From: an uncultured SAR86 cluster bacterium
GTDB taxonomy: Bacteria > Pseudomonadota > Gammaproteobacteria > Magnimaribacterales > TMED112
NCBI GenBank assembly: GCA_902619265.1
Contig: CACNDL010000001.1
Span: 62,001 to 126,000, forward strand
DNA: 64,000 nt
Direction: 5' to 3'
In this document: piece by piece, positions 49,690-60,567 of the stretch
How the letters are laid out: every line of letters starts with the position of its first letter
Position numbering within the stretch: position 1 is the first letter of the stretch
Made by a program: the position numbers and the translations under genes
Notes under the pieces: model-generated
Database searches by the model: none
What the model was told of the DNA's origin: nothing
Seen by the model: only the letters and a program-made list of their open reading frames with translations

Positions 49690-52321
49690 TCCCAAAGCCA
49701 TATTCAACTTTTAGAGGAACGTCGATTTCAGTAGTATTTTCCATAAGATCTAAAATTGGCCTCAAATCGTCATCTGAGAAAGTGTCGGGAACCTCATAAA
49801 CCAATTCATCATGAACTTGTAAAATCATATTTATCTCTGGTGCATTAAGATTAATCCACTCATCAATTTTTATCATTGCAATCTTTATAATATCGGCAGC
49901 ACTTCCTTGCAGAGGGCCATTAATTGCAGCCCTTTCAGCTGCTTGGCGTACCATATAATTATTAGCAGTAATGTTTGGAACATGAATCTTCCTTCCATAA
50001 ATAGTTTCGACGTACTTAAGCTCTTTAGAATTTTCAACAATATCACTCATAAATTTTTTAACGGCACTGTACCTTTCAAAATAATTATTTAAGAATATCT
50101 CTGCTTCAGTTCGTGATACTGCAAGCTGATTAGCAAGCCCAAAAGCACTCATGCCATAAAGCAGACCGAAGTTTATAGTTTTTGCTCTTCTTCGCATTTC
50201 ATCGTCTACATTGTCTAATTCAACTCCAAAAATTTCAGAAGCAGTCCGCTTATGAATGTCTTCATTATTTTTAAAAGAATTAAGCATTATAGGATCTTGA
50301 GAATAATGAGCCATGAGTCTGAGCTCTATCTGAGAATAATCCATTGCAAGAATTTTTTTATTTGAAGGCGCAATAAAAGCCTCTCTTATCGTAATTCCTT
50401 CCTTAGTTCTAATAGGAATATTTTGTAAATTTGGGTCAGAAGAGGATAGTCTTCCGGTTGAGGTCACGGCCTGATGATAAGAAGTATGAACTCTTGAGTT
50501 TTGATCACAAATTTCTGAAATTTTATCTGTATATGTACTCTTTAATTTTGCTAAAGAGCGGTACTCCAAAATATCTTTTACAATCTCATTTTCATCAGAA
50601 AGTTTTTGTAAAACAGATTCAGATGTTGAAAAATAGCCTGTAGAGGTTTTCTTTAACCCTTTAGTTTCTATCTTCAACTTTTCAAATAAAATTTCACTTA
50701 ATTGTTTTGGTGAATCAATATTAAATACACTTCCCGATGCTTCGTGAATTTTTTTCACTAAATTTAAAAGTTTTGTACCAAATTCTTTTGACAGCCCATT
50801 AAGATGGCTCGTGTCTATTAATGCGCCTTTTTGCTCCATCTCTAAAAGCACAAATAAAAGTGGATAATCTATGGTCTGTAAAAGTTTGATTGAGCTTTTG
50901 TCGATTATCTCTATAAGTTTTTCATAAAGTTGTAAAGTTATATCAGCGTCTTCGGCAGCATAGTTCGTAGCATCTTTAATTGGAACTTGATTAAAACTTT
51001 TATATTTCTTTGCTCCCTTTCCAATAACGTCTTCATATTTAATTGTTGTGGTATTTAAATAATATTCAGCTAATGCATCTAAGTTATGTCTCGATGAAGT
51101 ACTATTAGTTGCATAAGACATCAGCATTGTGTCTGCAAAAAATTCTTTTATATGAATGCCATGATTTCGAAGCACAGCAATGTCATATTTAAGATTTTGA
51201 CCAATAATTTTATTTTGGTTCGTTTCTAGAAGTTGCTTTAACCATTCAATCAACTCATTTGCACTTATTTCCGTTTGTTCAACATGATTAATTGGTATAT
51301 AAAAACCTTCATCTTTTTTCACTGAAAATGAAGCACCAACTAATTCTGCTTCAAGCGAATTTATTGAAGTGGTCTCAGTATCAAATGCAAAATACTTAGC
51401 TTCATTTATCTTCAGTTGAAGCTTTCCTAATTCGCTTTTATTTTTAATTGTTTTGTATTCTGATTTTCTTTTTTCGCTGTTTTCACCAATAAAAGAATTA
51501 AATTCAAGCTCTTTATAAAAATCCCTAAGCCCCTCACTACTTGATGCTGGCACATTTATGTCATCAAATAACAAGTTAAGCTTTATATCCTGCTTTAATG
51601 AAACAAGAAATAGATTTCTTTGGAGAACATCTTTTTCGTCTCTCAGGTTTTGTCCCACTACTCCTGTGATTTCTTCAGAATTTATAAGAATATTCTCTAA
51701 ACTACCGTAAGTATTCAACCACTTAGAAGCAGTTTTATTTCCTACCTTTGTAATTCCAGGGATGTTGTCAGCTTTATCTCCAACTAGAGCTAAAAGTTCA
51801 GCAACTAGCTTGGGCTCAACACCAAATTTTTCTTTTACGTACCCGTTATTGAAGAATTCATTGGACATTGAATTGTGTTGAATAACATTTTCTTCTACTA
51901 ATTGTGTTAAATCTTTATCTGGTGAAGAAATTAAAATCTTTTTATCTCGTTTAAATTGTTTTGCCAGAGTTGCTATAACATCATCTGCCTCTACACCACT
52001 CTCTTCTTTTACCGTGAAATTAAATAATCTTGATAGTTTTTTTATATCTTCAATTTGAACTCTTAGTTCATTTGGCATCGGAGGCCTGTTAGCCTTGTAG
52101 GCCTGATAATAATCATTTCTAAAATTAGGCCCTTTAGCATCAAATACCATTACCATTGGTACTCCTGGATATTTTTCAATGAGCTTTCTTAGCATTGCAG
52201 CAAATCCTCTTGTCGCTCCAGTTGGTTTTCCAGTAGATGTAGTCAGAGGTGGTAAAGCATGAAATGCTCTATATATATAGGAAGTTCCATCAATTAAAAT
52301 TAAATCTGGTCTAAATATCAT
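49667..52321 (-). CDS. polA: DNA polymerase I
   Basis: 5' nuclease (LIDGTSYIYRAFHALPPLTTSTGKPTGA), 3'-5' exo (FDTETTSI), pol (DYSQIELRLMAHYSQD, LQVHDELVYEVP). Confidence 0.99.
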   Translation of the reverse strand: MIFRPDLILIDGTSYIYRAFHALPPLTTSTGKPTGATRGFAAMLRKLIEKYPGVPMVMVFDAKGPNFRNDYYQAYKANRPPMPNELRVQIEDIKKLSRLFNFTVKEESGVEADDVIATLAKQFKRDKKILISSPDKDLTQLVEENVIQHNSMSNEFFNNGYVKEKFGVEPKLVAELLALVGDKADNIPGITKVGNKTASKWLNTYGSLENILINSEEITGVVGQNLRDEKDVLQRNLFLVSLKQDIKLNLLFDDINVPASSSEGLRDFYKELEFNSFIGENSEKRKSEYKTIKNKSELGKLQLKINEAKYFAFDTETTSINSLEAELVGASFSVKKDEGFYIPINHVEQTEISANELIEWLKQLLETNQNKIIGQNLKYDIAVLRNHGIHIKEFFADTMLMSYATNSTSSRHNLDALAEYYLNTTTIKYEDVIGKGAKKYKSFNQVPIKDATNYAAEDADITLQLYEKLIEIIDKSSIKLLQTIDYPLLFVLLEMEQKGALIDTSHLNGLSKEFGTKLLNLVKKIHEASGSVFNIDSPKQLSEILFEKLKIETKGLKKTSTGYFSTSESVLQKLSDENEIVKDILEYRSLAKLKSTYTDKISEICDQNSRVHTSYHQAVTSTGRLSSSDPNLQNIPIRTKEGITIREAFIAPSNKKILAMDYSQIELRLMAHYSQDPIMLNSFKNNEDIHKRTASEIFGVELDNVDDEMRRRAKTINFGLLYGMSAFGLANQLAVSRTEAEIFLNNYFERYSAVKKFMSDIVENSKELKYVETIYGRKIHVPNITANNYMVRQAAERAAINGPLQGSAADIIKIAMIKIDEWINLNAPEINMILQVHDELVYEVPDTFSDDDLRPILDLMENTTEIDVPLKVEYGFGTNWREAH

Positions 52322-52346
52322 TGGACTATATATATAATACTTAATA

Positions 52347-52850
52347 GTGAAAGAAATAATTAAAAATTACAGCGATATCTTTATTACTTCGAGTTCTGCC
52401 GTTGTAATGTGTGGTCAATATTATCTAGAAAATATCGTTGGACTTGAGCCTTGTAATTTATGTATTTTACAAAAGCTTTCAGCACAAGCAGTATTCTTTA
52501 TTTTTCTATTGAAAATTATATCGCCTAAATTCAAATTAATTTTTGATTTGGTTGGTATTGGGGTTTTAATTTTTGGTGCATCTGCTAGTGCAAGACAAAT
52601 TTATCTTCAAAATTTACCAGCTAACCAATTAACAGATGGCTATTGTGACATACCTTTTGAATTTCTTTTTAATATGTATCCTTTTTTTGATGCTCTTGGA
52701 AAAGTATTTCAAGGAAGTAGTAAATGTGCTGAAGAATCTTGGGTTTTCTTATATCTCAATATACCTGAGTGGGCCCTTTTATTTTTTACTTCAATGATAT
52801 TGTTATTATTGCTAAGATACTTCCTAATAAATTTTAAGGGCCAAAAATAA
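52347..52850 (+). CDS. dsbB: Disulfide bond formation protein DsbB
   Basis: LEPCNLCILQKLS (CxxC) and second Cys pair YCDIPFEF...KCAEESW; four TM helices; GTG start. Confidence 0.88.
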   Translation: MKEIIKNYSDIFITSSSAVVMCGQYYLENIVGLEPCNLCILQKLSAQAVFFIFLLKIISPKFKLIFDLVGIGVLIFGASASARQIYLQNLPANQLTDGYCDIPFEFLFNMYPFFDALGKVFQGSSKCAEESWVFLYLNIPEWALLFFTSMILLLLLRYFLINFKGQK

Positions 52851-52853
52851 TAA

Positions 52854-54377
52854 ATGTCTAGATCTCTAAATCTGTCTAATTCAGAGTTAATAGAAAAATC
52901 AGTTGCCAATAATGAAAGTGAGCTTACGCACACTGGTGCCTTATTAGCATTAACTGGAAATAGGACTGGCAGAAGCCCCAAAGACAGATACATTGTTGAG
53001 GAAAGTAGCACTAAAGACAAAATTGATTGGGGTGAAGTTAATAGGCCTTTTGACTCTAATCATTTTGATAAATTATGGAATAAAGTTTCTGCTTATCTAG
53101 ATGATAAAGATCATTATGTTTCCAATGTGCATGTGGGTTCTAATAAAGATCACTATATTCCTGTTGAAGTGAAGTCTGAACTTGCATGGCATTCATTATT
53201 TTCAAAATTAATTTTTATATCGCCTAGTGATTTTAATGAAGAAAACAAAGAGGTATGGAAAATAATTACTGCGGCAAATTACGTTTGTGATCCCGATGAA
53301 GATCATACGAATTCAGAATCATGTGTGATTATAAATTTCTTACGTCGAAAAGTTTTGATTGTAGGCATGAAATATGCTGGTGAAATTAAAAAGTCTATGT
53401 TTGCAGTTCAAAATTTTCTCCTTCCTGAGAAAGGAGTGCTCCCAATGCATTGTTCTGCTAACCAAACATCTGATGAAAGAACAACATTATTTTTTGGATT
53501 GTCAGGAACAGGAAAAACTACTTTGTCTGCTGACCCAAAATGTTCTCTTATAGGAGATGATGAACACGGCTGGGGTGATGGAACAGTATTTAACTTTGAG
53601 GGAGGTTGTTACGCAAAGTGCATTAATTTATCGAAAGAAAATGAACCTTTAATTTGGGATGCTATTAAATTTGGGAGCATTTTAGAAAATGTTGTAATAA
53701 ATAATCAAGGAGTTCCTGACTATACTGATAGCAAATACACAGAAAATACTAGAGTCTGCTATCCAAGAGATTTTATAGAAGGTGCTGTCGCTGCTAATCA
53801 AGGAGATGAGCCTGATAATATAATTTTCCTAACTTGTGATTTATCAGGAGTATTACCCCCCGTAAGTATATTAAATGAAAATGCGGCTGCTTATCATTTT
53901 TTAAGTGGCTACACAGCCAAGGTTGGCTCTACTGAAATAGGGGCATCAAAATCAATGGACTTTACTTTTTCAACCTGCTTTGGCGCACCATTCTTTCCTC
54001 GACCAGCAGGTGTATACGCCGACCTTTTAATAAAAAGAGTAAAAAGAAACAACACTAAGGTCTTCTTAGTAAATACCGGCTGGACTGGTGGGGGTTATGG
54101 TGTAGGCAACAGGTTTCCGATACCAGTAACTAGAGCAATTATTAATGGAATTCAAGAGAATAAAATAGATTTTAATAATCTCACTTACTTAGACAAACTT
54201 AATCTTTATATTCCTAACGAGCTTGAAGGAGTAGAAAGCAGCCTTTTAAATCCAAAAAGCTCATGGAGCTCAACTGAAGAATATGAAAAAGAGTGTGATG
54301 AGCTGTGTTTAAGGTTTAAGGAAAACTTTAAACAATTTAATGTGTCTCAAGAAATTGTTGATGCTGGACCAAAATAA
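52854..54377 (+). CDS. pckA: Phosphoenolpyruvate carboxykinase (ATP)
   Basis: GNRTGRSPKDRYIV; LFFGLSGTGKTTLSADP; IGDDEHGW; NTGWTGG. Confidence 0.98.
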   Translation: MSRSLNLSNSELIEKSVANNESELTHTGALLALTGNRTGRSPKDRYIVEESSTKDKIDWGEVNRPFDSNHFDKLWNKVSAYLDDKDHYVSNVHVGSNKDHYIPVEVKSELAWHSLFSKLIFISPSDFNEENKEVWKIITAANYVCDPDEDHTNSESCVIINFLRRKVLIVGMKYAGEIKKSMFAVQNFLLPEKGVLPMHCSANQTSDERTTLFFGLSGTGKTTLSADPKCSLIGDDEHGWGDGTVFNFEGGCYAKCINLSKENEPLIWDAIKFGSILENVVINNQGVPDYTDSKYTENTRVCYPRDFIEGAVAANQGDEPDNIIFLTCDLSGVLPPVSILNENAAAYHFLSGYTAKVGSTEIGASKSMDFTFSTCFGAPFFPRPAGVYADLLIKRVKRNNTKVFLVNTGWTGGGYGVGNRFPIPVTRAIINGIQENKIDFNNLTYLDKLNLYIPNELEGVESSLLNPKSSWSSTEEYEKECDELCLRFKENFKQFNVSQEIVDAGPK

Positions 54378-54382
54378 TAAAA

Positions 54383-55867
54383 ATGGTTGAAAGCAACCAA
54401 AAAAAAATTACCAAATTTTTAAGCTCAGACAGGATCACCTATAAAGGTCTTGAAAAAGAGAATTTGAGATCAGACTCAGAGGGCAAGGTATCTAATAAGA
54501 CCTTTCCAAAAGCTTTTGGTGTACACAATTTTAATAGGTTTATCACCTTAGATTATTCAGAACCACACCTTGAGATAGTTACACCTCCTTTTGAAGAAAA
54601 TATAGATGCGTACAATTTCTTATGTGATCTTCATAAATATGTTGAAAATCAAATTGATGGTGATTTGCTCTGGAACTATTCAATGCCGCCAAAATTCAAA
54701 AGAAAATATATTAAATTACCACCTCATAGAGAATCTAATATCACGAAACTTGCTCATCTTTATAGGCTTGGTTTAAGAAATAGATACGGAGATAAAATGC
54801 AAAGCACAGCGGGCATACATTTCAACTTTTCATTTTCTGATTCTGTAATAAAAGCGCTTGGAAACAATAAAACTGAAATATATCTTGGCATATCAAGGAA
54901 TTTTTTGAGAATTTTCCCATTGGTTTTAAGACTAATAGGCTGTTCGCCTGTAACGCATAAATCATTTCTCAAAGGAAGAAACATTAATATTGAAAATTTA
55001 GATGAGGAAGATTGTTTCTTGCCCAATTCTACTTCTTTACGTGTTAGCAGGCTTGGCTATTACTCAGAAGAACAAGATGAAAATTTTAGTACTTTCAACT
55101 CTTTGGATGATTACTTGGTCACAATTGAAAGCTACATAAATAATCCAAATGAAAAATTTAGAGACATATCGCTCGACCTAAAACAACAAGTCAATAATGG
55201 AACGATACAAATGGAAAGTGAGCTATATAACCACATCCGGCCAAAAGGAATAATTTCAAAAGAAGTAAGAGCTTATAACCAACTAAAAGAGAATGGGATT
55301 GAATATTTAGAAATAAGATCAATAGACTTAAATCCTTATTCAAATATTGGTATTTCACTTGAAGATGTAGAGTTTCTTGAGCTTGTAATGATATTTTGTG
55401 CATTATCTGATTCGCCATTAATTAGCGATGTTGAAAGTGATTGTATTAAAGAAAATATAAGAAGATCATCTGAAACAGGTCAAAATTGTAATTTCATAGC
55501 GGGTATAGAAGGCGCAACTGCTGAAGAATCTGCAAAACAAATGACCGAAAGATTTCTTTTTAAGCTTCAAAAATTCGCAGCAGAAATTGGCCTAAGCAAA
55601 GATCGTGAGAATATGTTCAACAATTACTTTGTCAGAAATAATGAGCCCTTATCTCAAAAACTTATCAATGATCTAAATGAATCTGAGGGCCTATTATCTT
55701 TTGTTCTAAAAAACTCTACACCCATTAAACATAAAATTAGTAAAGAAAATCTTTCGCTCTTTGAAAAAGAACGACATTTATCTGAGAACCGATATATGCA
55801 AGAAAAGAAAGAAGATAATATGTTATTTGAAGAATATTTAGAACATTTTAGGAGAGAAATTAAATGA
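54383..55867 (+). CDS. gshA: Glutamate-cysteine ligase (proteobacterial GshA type)
   Basis: TLDYSEPHLEIVTPPF; GIHFNFSFSD; YLEIRSIDLNPYSNIGIS. Confidence 0.95.
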   Translation: MVESNQKKITKFLSSDRITYKGLEKENLRSDSEGKVSNKTFPKAFGVHNFNRFITLDYSEPHLEIVTPPFEENIDAYNFLCDLHKYVENQIDGDLLWNYSMPPKFKRKYIKLPPHRESNITKLAHLYRLGLRNRYGDKMQSTAGIHFNFSFSDSVIKALGNNKTEIYLGISRNFLRIFPLVLRLIGCSPVTHKSFLKGRNINIENLDEEDCFLPNSTSLRVSRLGYYSEEQDENFSTFNSLDDYLVTIESYINNPNEKFRDISLDLKQQVNNGTIQMESELYNHIRPKGIISKEVRAYNQLKENGIEYLEIRSIDLNPYSNIGISLEDVEFLELVMIFCALSDSPLISDVESDCIKENIRRSSETGQNCNFIAGIEGATAEESAKQMTERFLFKLQKFAAEIGLSKDRENMFNNYFVRNNEPLSQKLINDLNESEGLLSFVLKNSTPIKHKISKENLSLFEKERHLSENRYMQEKKEDNMLFEEYLEHFRREIK

Positions 55868-56862
55868 AAATATTACATTGCAAAGAATATGGACCTGTAG
55901 ATAGTTTGGTTTGGGAAGAAGTTGAAAGTCCAGAACCTCAAGATAATGAAGTTTTAATAGACATAAAGGCTGCAGCGTTAAACTTTCCTGATTTTTTGAT
56001 TGTGCAAGGGCTCTATCAATTTAAACCTGAGCTGCCTTTTGCACCTGGCAATGAGGGTGCAGGAATAATCAAAAAAACTGGTAAAAACGTCACTCGTTTC
56101 AAAGAAGGAGATCGTGTTTATTTCATGGCACCTCATGGAGCATTCGCAGAACAGATATGTATAAACGAATTTGGCGTATTCCCTATTCCTGATGAAATAT
56201 CTTTTCAATTAGCTGCTTCTTATCAAATGGCTTACGGAACAAGCTATCATGCTTTGGTTCAAAGAGGCGATCTTTCTGAGGGCGATGAAGTGTTAATATT
56301 AGGTGCCTCTGGTGGTGTCGGGCTTGCGGCACTTGATATAGTAAAAGCAAAAGGTGCCAGAGCTGTTGTGGGTGTTTCAACCGAAGAAAAGGCAAAAATA
56401 TGTCGAGACTATGGTGCAGATGAAGTTATAGTTTACGGAACAGGTCCAAAAGACAAAGAGGAGGCTAAGGCATTTTCAGCTGAGCTCAAATCTAAAAGCA
56501 TAAAAGGTGGCTACGATATTATTTATGACCCTATCGGTGACTGTTATGCTGAACCAGCTTTTAGAGCTATTGGCTGGAAAGGTAAATATCTGGTAGTAGG
56601 TTTTGCAGCAGGCCAAATACCAAAACTTCCAATTAATTTAACATTATTGAAAGGTGCTTCTGTTGTGGGAGTGTTTTGGGGAGCATTTACTGGAAGAGAA
56701 TTTGAAGAAAATCAAAAAAATATATCTGACATCAATAGAATGTTATCCGTTGGAGAGATTAAGCCCCTAATATCAAAAGAAATTCCAATGGAAAATGCAG
56801 TTGAAGCTATTCAAATGATAGGCAGCAGAGGTGTAGTGGGAAAGGTTGTGCTAGTAAACTGA
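55864..56862 (+). CDS. NADPH:quinone oxidoreductase family (zinc-independent MDR)
   Basis: AALNFPDFLIVQGLYQFKPELPFAPGNEGAG; VLILGASGGVGLAALDIVKAKGA. Confidence 0.94.
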   Translation: MKILHCKEYGPVDSLVWEEVESPEPQDNEVLIDIKAAALNFPDFLIVQGLYQFKPELPFAPGNEGAGIIKKTGKNVTRFKEGDRVYFMAPHGAFAEQICINEFGVFPIPDEISFQLAASYQMAYGTSYHALVQRGDLSEGDEVLILGASGGVGLAALDIVKAKGARAVVGVSTEEKAKICRDYGADEVIVYGTGPKDKEEAKAFSAELKSKSIKGGYDIIYDPIGDCYAEPAFRAIGWKGKYLVVGFAAGQIPKLPINLTLLKGASVVGVFWGAFTGREFEENQKNISDINRMLSVGEIKPLISKEIPMENAVEAIQMIGSRGVVGKVVLVN

Positions 56863-56863
56863 T

Positions 56864-57487
56864 CTACTGGGAAGCTAGCAAAGATTTTATAACCAGTGAC
56901 ATAGAAGAGCTATCAAAAGGCGCCTTGAATATTCCTATAACTTCTGCTTTTGCGTTTACAACTATTAGATGATTAGTGTGAGTAATTATTCTTTGATTCA
57001 TATGGTTTTCCATAGGAGTTAATTTCTCTACACCAAGCTGATAACCCAACTTTACAACCTCGGGAATATCTCCGGAGATACCAATAAAATCTGGATTAAA
57101 CGCTGTTACATAACTTTTCAATCTCTCAATGGTGTCAACTTCAGGGTCAAAGCTAATTAGATAATACGAAATATTATCTGTCTCAATTTTTTCATAAACT
57201 TGCCTCATAACAGACATCATTACAGGGCATTCTGTCGGACAGCTTGAATACCCGAAATATAAAAAGTTAAGACTATGCTCTTTAAGATTTTCTTTTGTAA
57301 ATACTGTGCCATTATGATCAACTAAATTAAAATCTCGTAACTCTTGAAAACTTCCATAACCGTAATATCCATTTACTTTCATTTCTTCTGCAGAGAGCAC
57401 TCTTGGTTGGCTTATCCTCCAAACTGAATAGACAGAAAGAAAAATAACTACCGAAAATAAGATAATTGTTAAGAGGTTCTTAGACAT
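56864..57487 (-). CDS. SCO1/SenC family copper chaperone
   Basis: LNFLYFGYSSCPTECPVMMSVMRQVY (CxxxC); distal His in ITHTNHLIVV; one N-terminal TM. Confidence 0.95.
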   Translation of the reverse strand: MSKNLLTIILFSVVIFLSVYSVWRISQPRVLSAEEMKVNGYYGYGSFQELRDFNLVDHNGTVFTKENLKEHSLNFLYFGYSSCPTECPVMMSVMRQVYEKIETDNISYYLISFDPEVDTIERLKSYVTAFNPDFIGISGDIPEVVKLGYQLGVEKLTPMENHMNQRIITHTNHLIVVNAKAEVIGIFKAPFDSSSMSLVIKSLLASQ

Positions 57488-58340
57488 AAAGTTTCAATAA
57501 AAAATCTACATAAGTTGCAAGGAAAAAAAGCAGCATGTACTGTACAGAGAAATTGAAAATCTTCATAGAGAGCTCATTTTCCTTATCATTTAAATACGCT
57601 ATGCAGAGATATATAAAGTACAGATTAAGGGCCGTAGTAGAAATTAAATAGAAGTATCCTGTTAAACCGTAGAAAAATGGTGCAAGAGAAGCCCCTAATA
57701 GTAAAACTGAATAAACTATCATCTCTTTTTTTGTTCTCGATACACCTTTTGCGATTGGCATCATAGGAACTCCCTCTTTTTTGTATTCATCTAGTCTGTC
57801 AATAGCAAGTGGCCAAAAATGCGGAGGGGTCCATAGAAAAATTATTAATACCAAAATTAATGGTAGTAATGAAATTTCATTCGTTACAGCTGTCCAGCCT
57901 ATCAGCGGGGGCAAAGCCCCTGATAATCCTCCAATTACGATGTTTTGGGGAGTGGCCCATTTTAAATAGATTGTGTAAACAAGACTATAAAAAATAAAGC
58001 CAAATGTTGTTATAAAAAGTGTTAGCAGGTTGGAAAAATATAACAATAAACTTGAACCAATAAATAACAAAATAGCTGTAAATGTTAAAGCTTGTGTGAG
58101 AGAAATATCTCCGCTAGCAAGTGGTCTTTTTTTCGTTCTTTCCATATTTTTGTCTGATTCTCTATCAAAGATTTGATTTAATGCAGCAGAAGACGCGGCT
58201 AAAAAAGCAAAACCAAGCAGACTAGCGAGACTAGAAAGAATATTTGTATAGAATTCTATTGTAAGCATCATGCCAACAAGGGCAGTAAGAGTGAGTAGTA
58301 GGACAATTTTTGGTTTGGTAAGCGCTAAAAAGTTTGCCAT
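57480..58340 (-). CDS. ctaB: Protoheme IX farnesyltransferase (haem O synthase)
   Basis: LTKPKIVLLLTLTALVGMML; NQIFDRESDKNMERTKKRPLASG; WTPPHFWPLAI. Confidence 0.98.
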   Translation of the reverse strand: MANFLALTKPKIVLLLTLTALVGMMLTIEFYTNILSSLASLLGFAFLAASSAALNQIFDRESDKNMERTKKRPLASGDISLTQALTFTAILLFIGSSLLLYFSNLLTLFITTFGFIFYSLVYTIYLKWATPQNIVIGGLSGALPPLIGWTAVTNEISLLPLILVLIIFLWTPPHFWPLAIDRLDEYKKEGVPMMPIAKGVSRTKKEMIVYSVLLLGASLAPFFYGLTGYFYLISTTALNLYFIYLCIAYLNDKENELSMKIFNFSVQYMLLFFLATYVDFLLKLYV

Positions 58341-58344
58341 TAGA

Positions 58345-59316
58345 TCAAATTCTCCTGAATCCCAAGAAAGTCATAACCACAAAAGATAAAAATAGCATCA
58401 CCCCTACTATATTGTGAGCAACTGCATTCCATAAGGGAAGAGAACTTAAAATATTATTTACCCCTAAAAATATTTGAATTCCGAGAATTGATAGAAAACT
58501 TAGGACGATTGGTTTAGTCTCATTTGACCATAACTTGATTGCTAGAAATATAGAATAGAAAAATACAATAATTGCGCCGATCCTATGGGTGAGGTGTATA
58601 GCTACTCTAGCTTCATTGCTCATTTGACCGTAAAGATAGTTTGGGCCAATTGATTGAAATAGATTGAACCCCTCTTCAAAATTAGTGTTTGGTATTAACT
58701 GTCCTTGACAATATGGCAGATCTAAACAAGCTCTTGCTGCATAATTCGTCGAAGTCCAGGCCCCAAGGAATATCTGAAAAATGATTAAGGCAAATCCAAT
58801 AATAATGTAAGGTCTGTTACGCACTAAGATTAAGTAAGAATTTGTTACTCTTAGTGATTTCATGAAGATAACAAGGAATAAAGATGTAACTATCATTGCG
58901 CCAAAAAGATGAGATGTAACAATTAAAGGGTGTAATTTTAAGCTTACAGTCAAATAACCGAAAATGCCTTGCCCTATAATAATTAATAGCAAAGCTAAGG
59001 ACTCACTTTTCATTTTTCCTTCTTTGAATGCAATGAAAACAAGTGCAATTGCCAGGAGACCTAATGATGCTGCAAAGTATCTGTGAACGACTTCTGGTAT
59101 TATTTTATCGATTTCAACCGGTGAATCAGGGAATAGCGATTCAGCGATGGCGATCTCGTCTGGAGTTGTTGGAAATGTTACAAATCCATAGCAACCGGGC
59201 CAATCAGGACAACCAAGACCTGCATCAGCAAGCCTTGTCCAAGCGCCAAGACCAATAACTATAAAACAGAAAGCAATGCCGATTGCTGAAAATGTTTTTG
59301 TGTTGAAAATACTCAT
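58345..59316 (-). CDS. ctaA: Haem A synthase (CtaA/COX15)
   Basis: GLGAWTRLADAGLGCPDWPGCYG; PEVVHRYFAASLG; HLTHRIGAIIVFFYS. Confidence 0.97.
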   Translation of the reverse strand: MSIFNTKTFSAIGIAFCFIVIGLGAWTRLADAGLGCPDWPGCYGFVTFPTTPDEIAIAESLFPDSPVEIDKIIPEVVHRYFAASLGLLAIALVFIAFKEGKMKSESLALLLIIIGQGIFGYLTVSLKLHPLIVTSHLFGAMIVTSLFLVIFMKSLRVTNSYLILVRNRPYIIIGFALIIFQIFLGAWTSTNYAARACLDLPYCQGQLIPNTNFEEGFNLFQSIGPNYLYGQMSNEARVAIHLTHRIGAIIVFFYSIFLAIKLWSNETKPIVLSFLSILGIQIFLGVNNILSSLPLWNAVAHNIVGVMLFLSFVVMTFLGFRRI

Positions 59317-59888
59317 AAAAGCACCTTAAGATCCTCAAATATCTCACTAAATGTCAGGCTTACATTGAACTCTTCCATTACATTAGAAAATGAATCAATC
59401 AAAAACATAGATTTTGAAAAATATGGATTGTTTAACTGAGAAGAAATTCTATTTTCAAACATATTGTCTTTGTCATATAGAAAGATTATTTGGGGAAACT
59501 GCTCTTTAAGTTCTAAAGCATTTGCAAATAATTCTTTATCCTTATAAACAACCACCCTTCTAAGTCTATGGCTTTCTCTTGGCAGGGTTATTTTTAAACT
59601 TGTCGCAAGCTTATATCTGTCAAGGCTAAATGTTTTGTTTTGAAAATCATCAAAGTGAACTAGATACCATTTTCCAGTTGAAAAATTGAAAACATTACCT
59701 TCAGCATCAATCAAGTTTAAATTTTGCGTTTCAATTTGTGGAATAACTAGCTCTCCATTGTTATTTGAGCTTGTAGGCTTATATCCCAGGTAAAAAGTTG
59801 CAGTAGACAAACTTATTACTAAAAGAGGTGTGAGCAGTATTATAAGCGCAAGATATTTTTGATTATTCACCTTTTCTCCTATATGCAT
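59313..59888 (-). CDS. Conserved hypothetical membrane-anchored protein of the cytochrome oxidase cluster
   Basis: One N-terminal TM; DAEGNVFNFSTGKWYLVHFDD; thioredoxin-like pattern but no CxxxC; between SURF1 and CtaA. Confidence 0.7.
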   Translation of the reverse strand: MHIGEKVNNQKYLALIILLTPLLVISLSTATFYLGYKPTSSNNNGELVIPQIETQNLNLIDAEGNVFNFSTGKWYLVHFDDFQNKTFSLDRYKLATSLKITLPRESHRLRRVVVYKDKELFANALELKEQFPQIIFLYDKDNMFENRISSQLNNPYFSKSMFLIDSFSNVMEEFNVSLTFSEIFEDLKVLL

Positions 59889-60552
59889 ATATTGTCAAAA
59901 TTATTAGAGCTGCGCACAGACCAAACCATTGAATGGCATAGCCTATATGTTTAGTAGCAGTCATATTAACTGGCTTTTCAATGGGCTGAAACTTATCTGC
60001 ATCTCTAACATCTAAGTTAAATAGAAATGGGTGCAAATATCTATCTTTCAATATCGGAAACCTTTTGATAAGTACTGGGGTGTTAAATTCTTGAATTATA
60101 CGAATATCAGACTCCTCAATGTTTTTTACAAATGTGTTGTTTTGTTTAAAAAGCGTTGTGCCTTTGATATTTTTTTTTCCAACAGGAGTATCGATCCTTG
60201 GTAAATTGTTTTTTATTAAATTCCTTTCTATAAACCCTCTGTGAACAAATATAAAAGTGCCATCACCATTTTGGAATAGGTGATAAACCTTAAAACCAGC
60301 CTTACCACTGTTGATTGCATTATCCTCATAAATAACGAGATCTTGATATGCACCAACCGTTTCAATTGGTTGCCAATTTTCTAGTGGTTGTTCTTTCTGC
60401 AATGCAATTGGTGTAGACACCAACAGCTTGTCGTAATTAGAAATTATTACTTTTTTTTCATTGGCTCTCTCAATCTGCCACAAACCAAGACTAATTGTTA
60501 TAGGAACAAATATAATTGCGAAGATTAATATCTTTGATTTAAAGTTATTCAA
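59863..60552 (-). CDS. SURF1 family protein
   Basis: SLGLWQIERANEKK; FIFVHRGFIERN; KHIGYAIQWFGLCAALIILTIY. Confidence 0.94.
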   Translation of the reverse strand: MNNFKSKILIFAIIFVPITISLGLWQIERANEKKVIISNYDKLLVSTPIALQKEQPLENWQPIETVGAYQDLVIYEDNAINSGKAGFKVYHLFQNGDGTFIFVHRGFIERNLIKNNLPRIDTPVGKKNIKGTTLFKQNNTFVKNIEESDIRIIQEFNTPVLIKRFPILKDRYLHPFLFNLDVRDADKFQPIEKPVNMTATKHIGYAIQWFGLCAALIILTIYAYRRKGE

Positions 60553-60567
60553 TGTTTTAATATCCCA

